DNA from: Geomicrobium halophilum
GTDB lineage: Bacteria; Bacillota; Bacilli; Bacillales; Marinococcaceae
Assembly (NCBI RefSeq): GCF_014207655.1
Contig: NZ_JACHHJ010000002.1
Coordinates: forward strand, 446,924-510,923
Direction of reading: 5' to 3'
DNA length: 64,000 nucleotides
Part shown: positions 7,387 to 17,042 of the stretch, piece after piece
Position numbering within the stretch: the stretch's first letter is position 1
How the letters are laid out: every line of letters begins with the position of its first letter
The notes under the pieces: model-generated
What the model was told of the DNA's origin: nothing
What the model saw: only the letters and a program-made list of their open reading frames with translations
Database searches by the model: none
Program-made: the position numbers and the translations under genes

Positions 7387-9806
7387 AAGAGAAATTAGTA
7401 GTAATTGGAAATGGAATGGCTGGTATCCGCGCGCTTGAAGAACTTTTAAAGCAAGATGCTCATCGTTACCAAATCACTGTATTCGGTAAGGAGCCGCACC
7501 CTAATTATAATCGCATTCTTCTCTCGTCGGTGCTTCAAGGGGATACTGAAGTTGAAGATATTATTCTCAATAATTATGACTGGTATGACGAGAACAATAT
7601 CGAGCTCGTTTCAGGCGATCCGGTGGCGTATGTCGATACAGACACGCAGACGGTTTACAGTGCGAAAGGCGTGGAACGTTCTTATGATCGCTTGATTTTT
7701 GCGACAGGCTCCAATCCGTTTATGCTGCCGCTTCCAGGTGCAGATAAAGAAGGAGTTATTGCATTTCGAAATATCCAGGATTGCGAAACGATGATCGACA
7801 CTGCCAAGTCTTACAAAAAAGCAGCGGTCATAGGTGGAGGGCTTTTGGGACTTGAAGCAGCGCGCGGGTTGTTGAACCTGGGGATGAAAGTTGACGTGAT
7901 TCATCTGTCTGACAGTTTAATGGAGCAGCAACTTGATGCTGAAGCAAGCAGGATGCTGAAGGAAGAACTCGAGACCCAAGGGATGAAAATTCACTTAAAT
8001 AAGCAAACAGAAGAATTAGTGGGAGGCAATCGAGTAGAAGGGCTGAAATTTAAGGACGGCGATAGTTTGGATGCTGATCTCGTCGTCATGGCAGTGGGTA
8101 TCCGTCCGAATATAGAGCTGGCGAAAGAAACCGGGCTTGATGTCGGAAAAGCGATTCTTGTGAATGACCATATGGAAACAAGTCATAAAAACATTTACGC
8201 CGTGGGTGAATGTGCCGAGCACCGTGAGGTCGTCTACGGGCTTGTCACTCCCCTCTTTGAGCAAGCGAAAGTGCTTGCTTCACACCTCTGTACTGAAGAT
8301 TGCGATGGTTATGAAGGTTCCATTGTCTCTACATCATTAAAGGTGTCTGGTGTTGATGTGTTTTCTGCCGGAGAATTTATGGACACCGAAGAAACGAAAT
8401 CGATCCGCGTTCATGATGAGTTTGAAGATACCTTTAAAAAAGTGGTTGTAAGAGATAACCAAGTTGTTGGATCTGTGTTGTTCGGGGATACTTCTGATTC
8501 TCCTCGTATTCTTTCGATGATGCGGTCGGGTCAAGACGTTTCCGAGATGAATAAAGCAACGATTCTCCCCTCTGAATCTGCTGAAGATAATGCGGGTTCA
8601 GCGGTTGAGCTCATGCCGGACGATGAAAATATTTGCGGATGTAACGGCGTAACCAAAGGAGAAATTGTTTCCGCCATTAAAGACCAAGGATTAACAACGG
8701 TAAACGAAGTAAAGCAGTGCACGAATGCTTCTCGCTCGTGCGGAGGATGTAAGCCGCAAGTCACTGAACTTTTATCGCTCGCGACAGGTGAAGATGCTAC
8801 CCAGGCAAAAGAACCGATGTGTGAATGCACGGAGCATTCAGATGAAGAGGTTGTCGCTTCCATTCGTGAAATGGGACTCACGCATATTAAGGAAGTGATG
8901 AATGTGCTCGGCTGGGAAACAGAAGATGGCTGTTCTAAATGCCGCCCGGCACTAAACTACTATCTAGGTATGGTTAACCCGTTAGAATACGATGATGATG
9001 CGAACTCACGCTTTGTCAATGAGCGTGTCCATGCCAATATTCAAAATGATGGTACGTTTTCCGTGGTCCCGCGGATGTACGGCGGCGTAACAAATCCAGA
9101 TCAACTCCGGACGATCGCTGATGTCGCCGATAAATATGAAGTGCCATTATTAAAAGTGACCGGCGGTCAGCGTATCGACCTACTGGGTATTGAAAAAGAA
9201 AATTTACCAGATGTATGGAATGATCTTGGCATGCGTTCCGGCTACGCCTATGGGAAGGGGATGCGGACGGTTAAAACCTGTGTAGGGGAAGACTTCTGCC
9301 GCTTCGGCACCCAGGATTCCATTGGTCTCGGTATTGAGTTAGAGAAGAAATTTGAAGGACTCAATACGCCTCACAAAATCAAAATGGCTGTTTCCGCTTG
9401 TCCGCGTAACTGTGCAGAATCTGGTATTAAAGATGTGGGGATCGTCGGAGTCGAAGGTGCATGGGAAGTTCATGTTGCCGGAAACGGCGGTGTAGACCTC
9501 AAAAAATCTGAACTTTTGTGTAAACTTGAAACGTCTAAAGAGGTTATTGATACAGTTGCGGCGTTCTTGCAACATTATCGGGAACAAGCGAAATACAAGG
9601 AACGCACTTCTCACTGGGTAGAACGTGTCGGGCTAGATGCGGTTAAAAAAGTGGTACTCGAGGATGAAGAAGAGAGAGCAGCACTCATCGAACGCATGGA
9701 TATTGCATTAAGTGACCAACAGGACCCATGGGAAGACATTATTGACAATCACAAGAAACAACAAGATCTAGGATTTGAAAAGAAAGAGGTCTCAATTACA
9801 ACATAA
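7383..9806 (+). CDS. nasD: Assimilatory nitrite reductase [NAD(P)H] large subunit
   Basis: Cytoplasmic six-electron reduction of nitrite to ammonia. Of 807 residues, the N-terminal half is a FAD/NAD(P)H oxidoreductase (VVIGNGMAGIRALEEL; AAVIGGGLLGLEAARGL). Two BFD-like [2Fe-2S] segments follow (CGCNGVTKGEIV...CGGCKP and CECTEHSDEEVV...CSKCRPALNYY). The C-terminal nitrite/sulfite reductase domain keeps all four ligands of the 4Fe-4S/sirohaem centre: TCVGEDFCRFG (Cx5C) and SACPRNCAESG (Cx3C). Length and order match NasD/NirB. It overlaps nasF by four bases and is followed 12 bases later by the small subunit. Confidence 0.95.
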   Translation: MKEKLVVIGNGMAGIRALEELLKQDAHRYQITVFGKEPHPNYNRILLSSVLQGDTEVEDIILNNYDWYDENNIELVSGDPVAYVDTDTQTVYSAKGVERSYDRLIFATGSNPFMLPLPGADKEGVIAFRNIQDCETMIDTAKSYKKAAVIGGGLLGLEAARGLLNLGMKVDVIHLSDSLMEQQLDAEASRMLKEELETQGMKIHLNKQTEELVGGNRVEGLKFKDGDSLDADLVVMAVGIRPNIELAKETGLDVGKAILVNDHMETSHKNIYAVGECAEHREVVYGLVTPLFEQAKVLASHLCTEDCDGYEGSIVSTSLKVSGVDVFSAGEFMDTEETKSIRVHDEFEDTFKKVVVRDNQVVGSVLFGDTSDSPRILSMMRSGQDVSEMNKATILPSESAEDNAGSAVELMPDDENICGCNGVTKGEIVSAIKDQGLTTVNEVKQCTNASRSCGGCKPQVTELLSLATGEDATQAKEPMCECTEHSDEEVVASIREMGLTHIKEVMNVLGWETEDGCSKCRPALNYYLGMVNPLEYDDDANSRFVNERVHANIQNDGTFSVVPRMYGGVTNPDQLRTIADVADKYEVPLLKVTGGQRIDLLGIEKENLPDVWNDLGMRSGYAYGKGMRTVKTCVGEDFCRFGTQDSIGLGIELEKKFEGLNTPHKIKMAVSACPRNCAESGIKDVGIVGVEGAWEVHVAGNGGVDLKKSELLCKLETSKEVIDTVAAFLQHYREQAKYKERTSHWVERVGLDAVKKVVLEDEEERAALIERMDIALSDQQDPWEDIIDNHKKQQDLGFEKKEVSITT

Positions 9807-9818
9807 GGAGGCATTTCG

Positions 9819-10154
9819 ATGGCACAAGTCGATACTAAGCATAAAGTTTTAGTAGCCAATCGTCATGAACTAGCCGTTGGGCTAGGAAAAAAAGTAGTCA
9901 TTGAAGGGAAAGAACTAGCTTTATTTTTACAAAAAGATGGAGTAGTTTACGCGATCGAAGATAGCTGTCCCCATCTCGGAGGCCCTCTATCAGAGGGGAT
10001 GGTAAGTGGGGAGCACGTTTTCTGTCCCCTGCATGATTGGAAGATTAGTTTAAAAACCGGGGAAGCGGCCGGTGCGGATGAAGGCTGTGTCGCTCGATTT
10101 GATGTGGAGGTTGAGAATGAGCAGGTGTATGTTGTGATGCCGGGGAGCGTTTGA
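9819..10154 (+). CDS. nasE: Assimilatory nitrite reductase small subunit (Rieske type)
   Basis: Partner of NasD. The 111 residues form a Rieske-fold protein that retains the cluster ligands SCPHLGGPLSEG (CxH) and FCPLHDWKI (CxxH), so it should bind a [2Fe-2S] centre; some NirD proteins have lost these. The start has AAGGAGG eight bases upstream. It lies between the large subunit and nasB in one transcript. Confidence 0.93.
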   Translation: MAQVDTKHKVLVANRHELAVGLGKKVVIEGKELALFLQKDGVVYAIEDSCPHLGGPLSEGMVSGEHVFCPLHDWKISLKTGEAAGADEGCVARFDVEVENEQVYVVMPGSV

Positions 10155-10176
10155 ATGAATGAGAAGGAGTGGGAGG

Positions 10177-12492
10177 ATGGCACAACAGAAACAGAGACTG
10201 GTGTTGATTGGCAACGGAATGGCGGGGCTTCGGTCAGTAGAAGAGGTGCTGAGCCATTCCTCGGATCAATTCGAGATTACGATTTTTGGCAGTGAACCAC
10301 ACCCGAGTTACAACCGGCTGCAATTATCCTCCGTCCTCCAAGGCAACCAATCGTTTGCGGATATTGAAATCAATCAGCCTGACTGGTATCAGGAACATCA
10401 AATTAACTTGCGGACGGAAGAAACGGTGACGCAGATTGATACGAATACGAAAACGGTGCAGACGGATCAACATGGGGAACTGTCTTATGACAAACTTGTA
10501 ATCGCTACGGGGTCCAACCCTATTTTTATCCCCTTTCCAGGGGCGGATAAAGAAGGCGTGATGGCTTTTCGGACGATCAATGATTGTAAGCAGATGATAG
10601 AGGCGGCAAAACATTACAAAAAAGCAGTGGTGATTGGTGGTGGCTTGCTTGGCTTAGAGGCGGCGAGAGGGCTTTTGAATCTAGGAATGGAAGTCGATGT
10701 TGTGCATTTGGCAGACCGTCTCATGGAACGGCAACTTGATCAGGATGCGGCTGTACTTTTGCAAGAAGAATTAACAGCCCAGGGGATGAATTTCTTTTTA
10801 GGAAAAGATACGAGCGAATTGGTTGGTGGAGAACGTGTCGAAGGGGTCTGCTTTAAAGACGGTACGCAGCTTACTGCAGACTTGGTCATTATGGCCGTTG
10901 GGGTTAAGCCGAACATAGAGCTTGCCAAAAACAGCGGAGTCACAGTGAATAAAGGGATCGTGGTGGATGATCAAATGAGGACCAATATCCCTGATGTTTA
11001 CGCGGTCGGGGAGTGTGCCGAACATCGCGATACCGTTTATGCACTTGTAAAACCGTTATATGAACAAGCAAAAGTCCTCGCAAAAGCCGTATGTGGAATC
11101 GGAGGATCTGTGTATCGGGGAACGACTCTTTCTACGCAATTGAAAGTCTCTGGTGTTGACGTGTTTTCAGCTGGAAGTTTTATGTCAGGCGGTGGCCAAA
11201 AGGCACTAACAGTTTTCGATGAATTGAATGGGCACTATAAGAAATTGGTGTTTGATGGTGATCAGCTGTCAGGTGCGATTCTGTTTGGCGATACACGTGA
11301 GGGGATGCGCCTACTTCAGCTCGTCATTGAACAAAAAGAGCTAACAAATGAAGAAAAACAGGAACTTTTACAAGGTTCTTCTTCTAATCATGGAGTTGCC
11401 GAAATGTCACAGGCAGAAATGGTGTGTAACTGTAATGCCGTTTCGAAAGGAACGATCATTGAAGCAGCTCAATCCAATTGCCTAACTACCGTGGATCAAA
11501 TAAAGGAAAACACAAAAGCTTCTAGTTCTTGTGGCAGCTGTAAACCAGTTGTGAGTGAGCTACTTACCTACATGGAAAGTGATAATTTTAATGAAAAGAT
11601 TGAAGTAACCTCCATGTGTGAGTGTACGGAGCTTACTGAAGAAGAAGTTGTGGAAGAGTTGCAAATCAGAGGATTGTCGAGCATTCATGAAGTGATGAGT
11701 GCGTTAGATTGGTCGAGCAACAATGGTTGTAAAACGTGCCGGCCCGCGCTCTCTTATTACCTAGGCATGATCCACTCGGAATATCACTTAACCCACCATC
11801 TAAAAAAGAATGCCGAGCAACAAGAAGACGGTACTTATATAGTAACCCCTCCATATCACGGGGGAGTCATAAGCGTTGATCAATTGCAGCGTTTAAGTTC
11901 GCTGACCCAACGATTGCACGTAGGCTATGTAGTTATGACCAGCGACCAGCGACTGCAATTGCAAGGGATTAAAGAAGAACATTTGTCAACTATATGGGCG
12001 CATTTAGACATGTCGAAACATTCGCTCGAGGGGTATCATGTTCAGCCTGTTGTTACCTCCCATTCAAGCAATTGTCGTTGTGACCTGTATGAAATACAAT
12101 CACTGGCGACACGATTAGACCAACAATTTGAACGTTTGCAAGTTCCATCATCTGTAAACATCCAGGTGAAATGTAATCATGCCGAGCGTTTATTTAACGA
12201 CCTTTCCGTCTTTTGGACGAGAGTGGGGCAAGAAATTTACATCGATACTTCGTTGTTTTATGTAGCTGAACATACAGAGGAGACGTTTGAAATCGTAAGT
12301 GCTCTCCTCCAATACTACCGGCAGACGGCTCGTTTTCTTCAAAGCATGGAAGAATGGATCACAAAAGTCGGGGTCGTCCATGTCCGTGAAATTGTTTTGG
12401 ATACGGAATTTCGAGAACAGCTACTTGAACAATTACAGGAAGATGCCTTTCTTAATAAAAAAGCGATCGCGATCGAAGAGACGATCATGTAG
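10177..12492 (+). CDS. nasB: Assimilatory nitrate reductase electron-transfer subunit
   Basis: Passes electrons from NAD(P)H to the molybdenum subunit NasC. The 771 residues are clearly paralogous to NasD: an FAD/NAD oxidoreductase, then two BFD-like [2Fe-2S] segments (CNCNAVSKGTI...CGSCKP and CECTELTEEEVV...CKTCRPALSYY). The C-terminal nitrite-reductase-like region is decayed. The Cx5C and Cx3C sirohaem ligands are absent, replaced by stretches such as SSNCRCDLYEIQ and VKCNHAERLF. This matches B. subtilis NasB (770 aa). The ATG at 10177 has AAGGAG seven bases before it; the upstream in-frame start at 10159 lacks one. Confidence 0.92.
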   Translation: MAQQKQRLVLIGNGMAGLRSVEEVLSHSSDQFEITIFGSEPHPSYNRLQLSSVLQGNQSFADIEINQPDWYQEHQINLRTEETVTQIDTNTKTVQTDQHGELSYDKLVIATGSNPIFIPFPGADKEGVMAFRTINDCKQMIEAAKHYKKAVVIGGGLLGLEAARGLLNLGMEVDVVHLADRLMERQLDQDAAVLLQEELTAQGMNFFLGKDTSELVGGERVEGVCFKDGTQLTADLVIMAVGVKPNIELAKNSGVTVNKGIVVDDQMRTNIPDVYAVGECAEHRDTVYALVKPLYEQAKVLAKAVCGIGGSVYRGTTLSTQLKVSGVDVFSAGSFMSGGGQKALTVFDELNGHYKKLVFDGDQLSGAILFGDTREGMRLLQLVIEQKELTNEEKQELLQGSSSNHGVAEMSQAEMVCNCNAVSKGTIIEAAQSNCLTTVDQIKENTKASSSCGSCKPVVSELLTYMESDNFNEKIEVTSMCECTELTEEEVVEELQIRGLSSIHEVMSALDWSSNNGCKTCRPALSYYLGMIHSEYHLTHHLKKNAEQQEDGTYIVTPPYHGGVISVDQLQRLSSLTQRLHVGYVVMTSDQRLQLQGIKEEHLSTIWAHLDMSKHSLEGYHVQPVVTSHSSNCRCDLYEIQSLATRLDQQFERLQVPSSVNIQVKCNHAERLFNDLSVFWTRVGQEIYIDTSLFYVAEHTEETFEIVSALLQYYRQTARFLQSMEEWITKVGVVHVREIVLDTEFREQLLEQLQEDAFLNKKAIAIEETIM

Positions 12493-12506
12493 GGAGGGGA
12501 TGCGTC

Positions 12507-14666
12507 ATGACTGAAATGTTATTAAAGTACTTCCGAGAGAAAGAACGTCAAGTCCAGTCAGAAAAAGTATATAACACGCAATGCCCGTATTGCAGCGTTC
12601 AATGTCAAATGCAGCTTATTGAACAAAGGAGCGTAACTAGAAAAACGTATAAAACCGTCGGGAAAGATAACCCCACATCAAAAGGACGCCTCTGTGTAAA
12701 AGGAATGAATGCCCATCAACATGCCCTTCATAAAGACCGGATTACACAACCGTTAGTAAAAATCGATGGGGAATTTATTCCGGTTTCTTGGAAGGAAGCA
12801 CTTGAATGTATAAGGGAAAATGTCACAAACATACAAAAAGAAGATGGATATAACGCCATGTCGGTATATGGAAGTGCCTCGATTACAAATGAGGAAGCTT
12901 ACTTAATGGGGAAATTTGCAAGAGTGGCGCTCAAGACGAAATACATCGATTATAATGGGCGTCTTTGCATGTCCTCGGCAGCTTCGGCAGCAAGTGCTGT
13001 GTTCGGAATGGATCGCGGACTAACGAACTCGATCGAGGAAATCCCGTATGCGGAAACGATCGTCTTGGCAGGTACAAACATCGCTGAATGCCAGCCGACG
13101 ATAATGCATTATTTTGAACAGGCAAAAGAAAATGGTGCCTTTATCGTTGCCGTTGATCCTCGTGAAACGGCAACAACGCGTATGGCTGATCTTCATATTA
13201 AAATCAAACCTGGGACAGACGCCGCGTTTGCTAATGGTTTGCTAAAAGTCATTATCGATAACGATTGGATCGACCGTTCTTTTATTGAAGAAAAATCAAT
13301 TGGGTTTGAGGACGTGAAGGAGTACGTTGCTTCTTTAGAGTTAGAAGACATTTCCGCGCAAACCGATGTCCCTGTAAAAGAGATTCGGCGTGTTGCTCTT
13401 TCATTAGGAGAAAAAGAAACTGGAATGATTTTTACAGCTCGGGGTGTGGAGCAGCAAACGGACGGTTCAATGGCGGTTCGTAATTTGCTTAATATTCTTA
13501 TCGCTACTGGTAAGCTAGGAAAACCTTCCTGCGGATACGGAGCGATCACTGGTCAAAGCAATGGGCAAGGCGCGAGAGAACACGGCCAGAAAGCCGATCA
13601 ACTTCCTGGCTATCGCTCGATTGAAAATGAAGAGCACCGTGCTCATATTTCGAATTTCTGGGGAATCGCTGAGAAAGACCTTCCACGCAAAGGCGCATCG
13701 GCTTTCGAGATGATAGAAAAAGTTGATCAAAGGGAGATCACCGGTATGTTTCTCCTTTGTTCCAACCCGGTCGTTTCCAATCCGAATGCACGATTTGTCA
13801 AACAGGCACTACAAAAATTAAAATTTCTCGTTGCCGTTGACCTATTTAAATCAGAAACCGCTCAGTTGGCAGACGTAATTCTACCGACTTCTTCCTATTT
13901 AGAAGACGAAGGGACGATGACGAATCTGGAAGGTAGAGTCACGCTTCGGGAAGCGAGTAAGAAAGTGCCTGGGGAGGCAAGGCACGACTGGGAAATCATT
14001 TGTGATGTTGCTAAGTCTCTTGGAAAAGAAGAGTATTTCTCGTTTTCGTCAGCAGAAGAGGTGTTTAACGAACTTCGAGAAGCGAGTAGAGGTGGTATCG
14101 CTGATTATTATGGCATGACATATGAGCGGCTACGGAAGAAACAAGGGATTTTGTGGCCGTGCCCGTCCCTAGATCACGGGGGGGCTGCCCGCATTTTCGA
14201 GGACTCCTTTGCCCACGCGGATGGGCGGGCGAAAATGACAGTCGTTCCTAGTGAACCTGTGGTCAAAAAAGAAGAAACATGTGAAAAATACCCGCTCTAT
14301 TTAACGACTGGGCGTGTGATGGCTCATTATTTGACAGGCGTACAAACAAGAAAAAGCTCGGCATTAACAGCTAGAGAATTTGAATCGTTTTTGGAAATCC
14401 ACCCACAAACGGCTCAACAGTATCATATTCGCAATGGAGAATTGGTTCGGATTGAGTCCAGGCGTGGAGGTATCGTTGTTCGTAGTAAATGTACGGAGAC
14501 GATTCGGCAGGACACGGTATTTGTACCGTTTCATTGGGACGAAAAACAAAATGTAAACCGGCTTGTGGCCGAGGATCTTGACCCAAATTGCCGAATGCCG
14601 GGATTTAAAGTAAGTGCAGTGAAAGTAGCGCCGTATGATATAAACAGGCAGCGAAATATTAAATAA
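12507..14666 (+). CDS. nasC: Assimilatory nitrate reductase catalytic subunit
   Basis: Reduces nitrate to nitrite in the cytoplasm at a Mo-bis-MGD centre. The 719 residues contain an N-terminal 4Fe-4S motif (CPYCSVQCQMQL, closing Cys in GRLCVKG), the Mo-ligand cysteine in YNGRLCMSSAASA, the central pterin-binding domains (ARGVEQQTDGSMAVRNL; TGQSNGQGAREHGQKADQ), and a C-terminal molydopterin dinucleotide-binding domain (TTGRVMAHYLTGVQTRKS). Length equals NasC. The start has AGGGAGGGG. It lies 14 bases after nasB. Confidence 0.95.
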   Translation: MTEMLLKYFREKERQVQSEKVYNTQCPYCSVQCQMQLIEQRSVTRKTYKTVGKDNPTSKGRLCVKGMNAHQHALHKDRITQPLVKIDGEFIPVSWKEALECIRENVTNIQKEDGYNAMSVYGSASITNEEAYLMGKFARVALKTKYIDYNGRLCMSSAASAASAVFGMDRGLTNSIEEIPYAETIVLAGTNIAECQPTIMHYFEQAKENGAFIVAVDPRETATTRMADLHIKIKPGTDAAFANGLLKVIIDNDWIDRSFIEEKSIGFEDVKEYVASLELEDISAQTDVPVKEIRRVALSLGEKETGMIFTARGVEQQTDGSMAVRNLLNILIATGKLGKPSCGYGAITGQSNGQGAREHGQKADQLPGYRSIENEEHRAHISNFWGIAEKDLPRKGASAFEMIEKVDQREITGMFLLCSNPVVSNPNARFVKQALQKLKFLVAVDLFKSETAQLADVILPTSSYLEDEGTMTNLEGRVTLREASKKVPGEARHDWEIICDVAKSLGKEEYFSFSSAEEVFNELREASRGGIADYYGMTYERLRKKQGILWPCPSLDHGGAARIFEDSFAHADGRAKMTVVPSEPVVKKEETCEKYPLYLTTGRVMAHYLTGVQTRKSSALTAREFESFLEIHPQTAQQYHIRNGELVRIESRRGGIVVRSKCTETIRQDTVFVPFHWDEKQNVNRLVAEDLDPNCRMPGFKVSAVKVAPYDINRQRNIK

Positions 14667-14682
14667 GAAAGGCGGATATTCC

Positions 14683-16182
14683 TTGAGAATAAGAGATATG
14701 TTCACATTTAAAGATGAAAAGGTTAAGATGCTGCATTTAACATGGTTCGCCTTTTTTGTTTCCTTTTTTGCTTGGTTTAATATGGCGCCTTTAGCATCTT
14801 CGATGATGAATGATATGGGCTGGTTCACAGAAGATCATATTGCTGCGCTAGGAATTATCAACGTGGTATTAGCGATTCCTGCCCGTATCATTATTGGATC
14901 TTTGCTAGACCGATTTGGTCCAAGGGTCGTCTTCTCTGTATTATTAATTGTCATGTCGATTCCAACGTTTGTTTTTGCCTTTGGAGATACTTGGGCACAG
15001 CTCATGATTGCCCGGTTAATCTTAGGGAGTATTGGTGCGAGCTTTGTGGTAGGGATTCGTTTGGTAAGCGAATGGTTCCCACCTAAAAGTGTTGGCTTTG
15101 CTGAAGGCATCTACGGTGGTTGGGGGAACTTTGGCTCCTCAGCTGGCTCGATGATTCTGCCTTGGCTTGCTCTAACACTCTTTGGAGGCGATGACGGTTG
15201 GAGATATGCGATGGTTTTTACAGGTCTTGTCTGCTTTATTTATGGGTTCATTTATTATTTTAATGTAAGAGATACACCTGATGGCCGGCCATTAATAAAA
15301 CCGAGAAAAGCAGGAGCTATGGAAGTAAGTTCATGGAAAGATATGATGCAGTTGATTCTATGGACCATCCCCATAGGAGGAGCCGTTGCCCTTAGTTTTT
15401 GGAGAATCGAACAAATGGGGTTCATCTCCGTGGAAGTGTTGTATATCATATGGGGTATTGTCCTCTTAGCCTTTTTATTCCAGGTCTATAAAATTTTAAA
15501 AGTAAACGTGGCGATTTTGAAAAAAGGAGTTCCTGTGGAAGACCAATATAAGTTTAAAAACGTAGGAGCGTTAAACAGCACCTACTTTGCTAATTTTGGG
15601 GCAGAACTCGCCATCGTTTCCATGCTCCCGATGTTTTTCATGACGACATTTTCATTATCTCCAACAGCAGCCGGTATCATTGCGGGAAGCTTTGCATTTA
15701 TTAATCTGTTGGCGAGGCCATTAGGCGGAATTTTATCCGATCGAATGGGGAGCAGAAGGAACGTCATGCTCATCTATATGCTGGGAATTTCCATAGGCCT
15801 TATTGGAATGAGTATGATTGATTCCAGCTGGCCGATTTTCCTGGCAGTTGCTGTAACTGTATTGACCTCTTTGTTTGTTATGGGAGGTGAAGGGGCAACG
15901 TTTGCAATGGTTCCTATGGTAAAGAAAAGAGTTACAGGGCAAGCAGCAGGAATGGTTGGCGCATACGGGAACGTTGGCTCTACGATTTATTTAACACTGT
16001 ATACATTTGTATCCCCGCAGCATTTTTTCTTTATACTGGCGGCAGGAGCGCTCGTAAGCTTTGTGATATGTTACTTTACATTAGAGGAGCCGGAAAATTC
16101 ATTTGCGAATGAGTATTACTTAACACAGCAAGAAGCACAAACGTTGGCTGAAGCCGAAATGGCGACAACGAAAGACAAGTGA
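14683..16182 (+). CDS. Nitrate/nitrite transporter of the NarK/NasA family
   Basis: Twelve-span major facilitator importing nitrate. The 499 residues contain the family signatures FFAWFNMAPLASSM in span 1, SIGASFVVGIRLVSEWFP, and GFAEGIYGGWGNFGSSAG, the nitrate signature in span 5, with a second one near GGEGATFAMVPMVKKR and GMVGAYGNVGS. A TTG start at 14683 is preferred because AAAGGCGG lies upstream; the ATG at 14698 is a weaker alternative. It is about 80-100 residues longer than B. subtilis NasA, mainly through a hydrophilic loop and tail. It is the last gene before a strong terminator. Confidence 0.9.
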   Translation: MRIRDMFTFKDEKVKMLHLTWFAFFVSFFAWFNMAPLASSMMNDMGWFTEDHIAALGIINVVLAIPARIIIGSLLDRFGPRVVFSVLLIVMSIPTFVFAFGDTWAQLMIARLILGSIGASFVVGIRLVSEWFPPKSVGFAEGIYGGWGNFGSSAGSMILPWLALTLFGGDDGWRYAMVFTGLVCFIYGFIYYFNVRDTPDGRPLIKPRKAGAMEVSSWKDMMQLILWTIPIGGAVALSFWRIEQMGFISVEVLYIIWGIVLLAFLFQVYKILKVNVAILKKGVPVEDQYKFKNVGALNSTYFANFGAELAIVSMLPMFFMTTFSLSPTAAGIIAGSFAFINLLARPLGGILSDRMGSRRNVMLIYMLGISIGLIGMSMIDSSWPIFLAVAVTVLTSLFVMGGEGATFAMVPMVKKRVTGQAAGMVGAYGNVGSTIYLTLYTFVSPQHFFFILAAGALVSFVICYFTLEEPENSFANEYYLTQQEAQTLAEAEMATTKDK

Positions 16183-16190
16183 AAAACAGG

Positions 16191-16234
16191 AACGCCCCCT
16201 TAGAACAATTGATATTTGTTCCAAGGGGGCGTTT
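16191..16234 (+). terminator. Strong terminator closing the nas operon
   Basis: Nearly perfect stem of about 17 bp starting AACGCCCCCTT and ending AAGGGGGCGTT, hexaloop, short T run. It separates nasFDEBC-narK from sirBC. Confidence 0.9.
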
Positions 16235-16275
16235 AAAATATAATAAGAGCTAACGAATAGATTGGGGTGAGGGAT

Positions 16276-17040
16276 ATGCAGGCGATTTTATATGTCGGAC
16301 ACGGAAGTCGTGTAGCAGAAGGGAATGAACAGTTTAAACGCTTTATTCAAAGAGTAGAAGATCGACATGATCATATTCAAGAAATTGCCTTTATTGAACT
16401 TTCATCTCCGACCATCATGGAAGGGGTTACGGCTTGCGTGGAGCGAGGTGCAGACCGGATCGCTGTTGTCCCGGTATTATTGTTGACTGCACACCATGCA
16501 AACGTGGATATCCCGAGGGAACTGGAAGCTGCTAAGGAAACGTTTCCGGAAGTTACGTTATCCTATGGCCGTCCCTTTGGAGTTCAAGAAGACGTGATCG
16601 ACGTAGCTGTAAGCCGATTGAAGGACGTGGGGCTGCCGGAATTGAAGGAGGGTCAAGAACGTGATGATTGCACGGTCTTGGTTGTAGGCAGAGGATCAAG
16701 TGATGGGAACCAGCCGAGCGATGTAGCTAAGGCCGCAAGACTTATCTATGAAAGGGTGGCATGTAACAACGTGGAAACCTGCTTCCTGGCCGCAACGACA
16801 CCGACGGTGGAGCAGGGGCTTGCGAAAGTGGAGAAACTGGAAGCGCCGCACGTGTACGTACTGCCATATTTACTTTTCACAGGAGTGTTGATGAATGAGC
16901 TTGGTGACATGCTCCGTGAGCGCGTGGGAAAAACGAACACACGGTATACACTTTGTGATTTTCTTGGTTCAGATGGCGGATTAAGCGGCGTTTTGGCAAG
17001 ACGGACGGATGAAACGCTGAGGCAGGAAGGGAGCGTGTAA
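16276..17040 (+). CDS. sirB: Sirohydrochlorin ferrochelatase
   Basis: Inserts Fe2+ into sirohydrochlorin, the last step to sirohaem. The 254 residues form two CbiX-type lobes. The N-terminal lobe carries ILYVGHGSR (metal-binding His) and LLTAHHANVDIPREL, and the C-terminal one VVGRGSSDGNQPSDVAK. The ATG at 16276 follows GGGGTGA at five bases; a GTG nine bases upstream has no ribosome site. The stop is two bases before sirC, so sirB and sirC form a pair. It supplies the sirohaem required by NasD. Confidence 0.9.
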   Translation: MQAILYVGHGSRVAEGNEQFKRFIQRVEDRHDHIQEIAFIELSSPTIMEGVTACVERGADRIAVVPVLLLTAHHANVDIPRELEAAKETFPEVTLSYGRPFGVQEDVIDVAVSRLKDVGLPELKEGQERDDCTVLVVGRGSSDGNQPSDVAKAARLIYERVACNNVETCFLAATTPTVEQGLAKVEKLEAPHVYVLPYLLFTGVLMNELGDMLRERVGKTNTRYTLCDFLGSDGGLSGVLARRTDETLRQEGSV

Positions 17041-17042
17041 GC

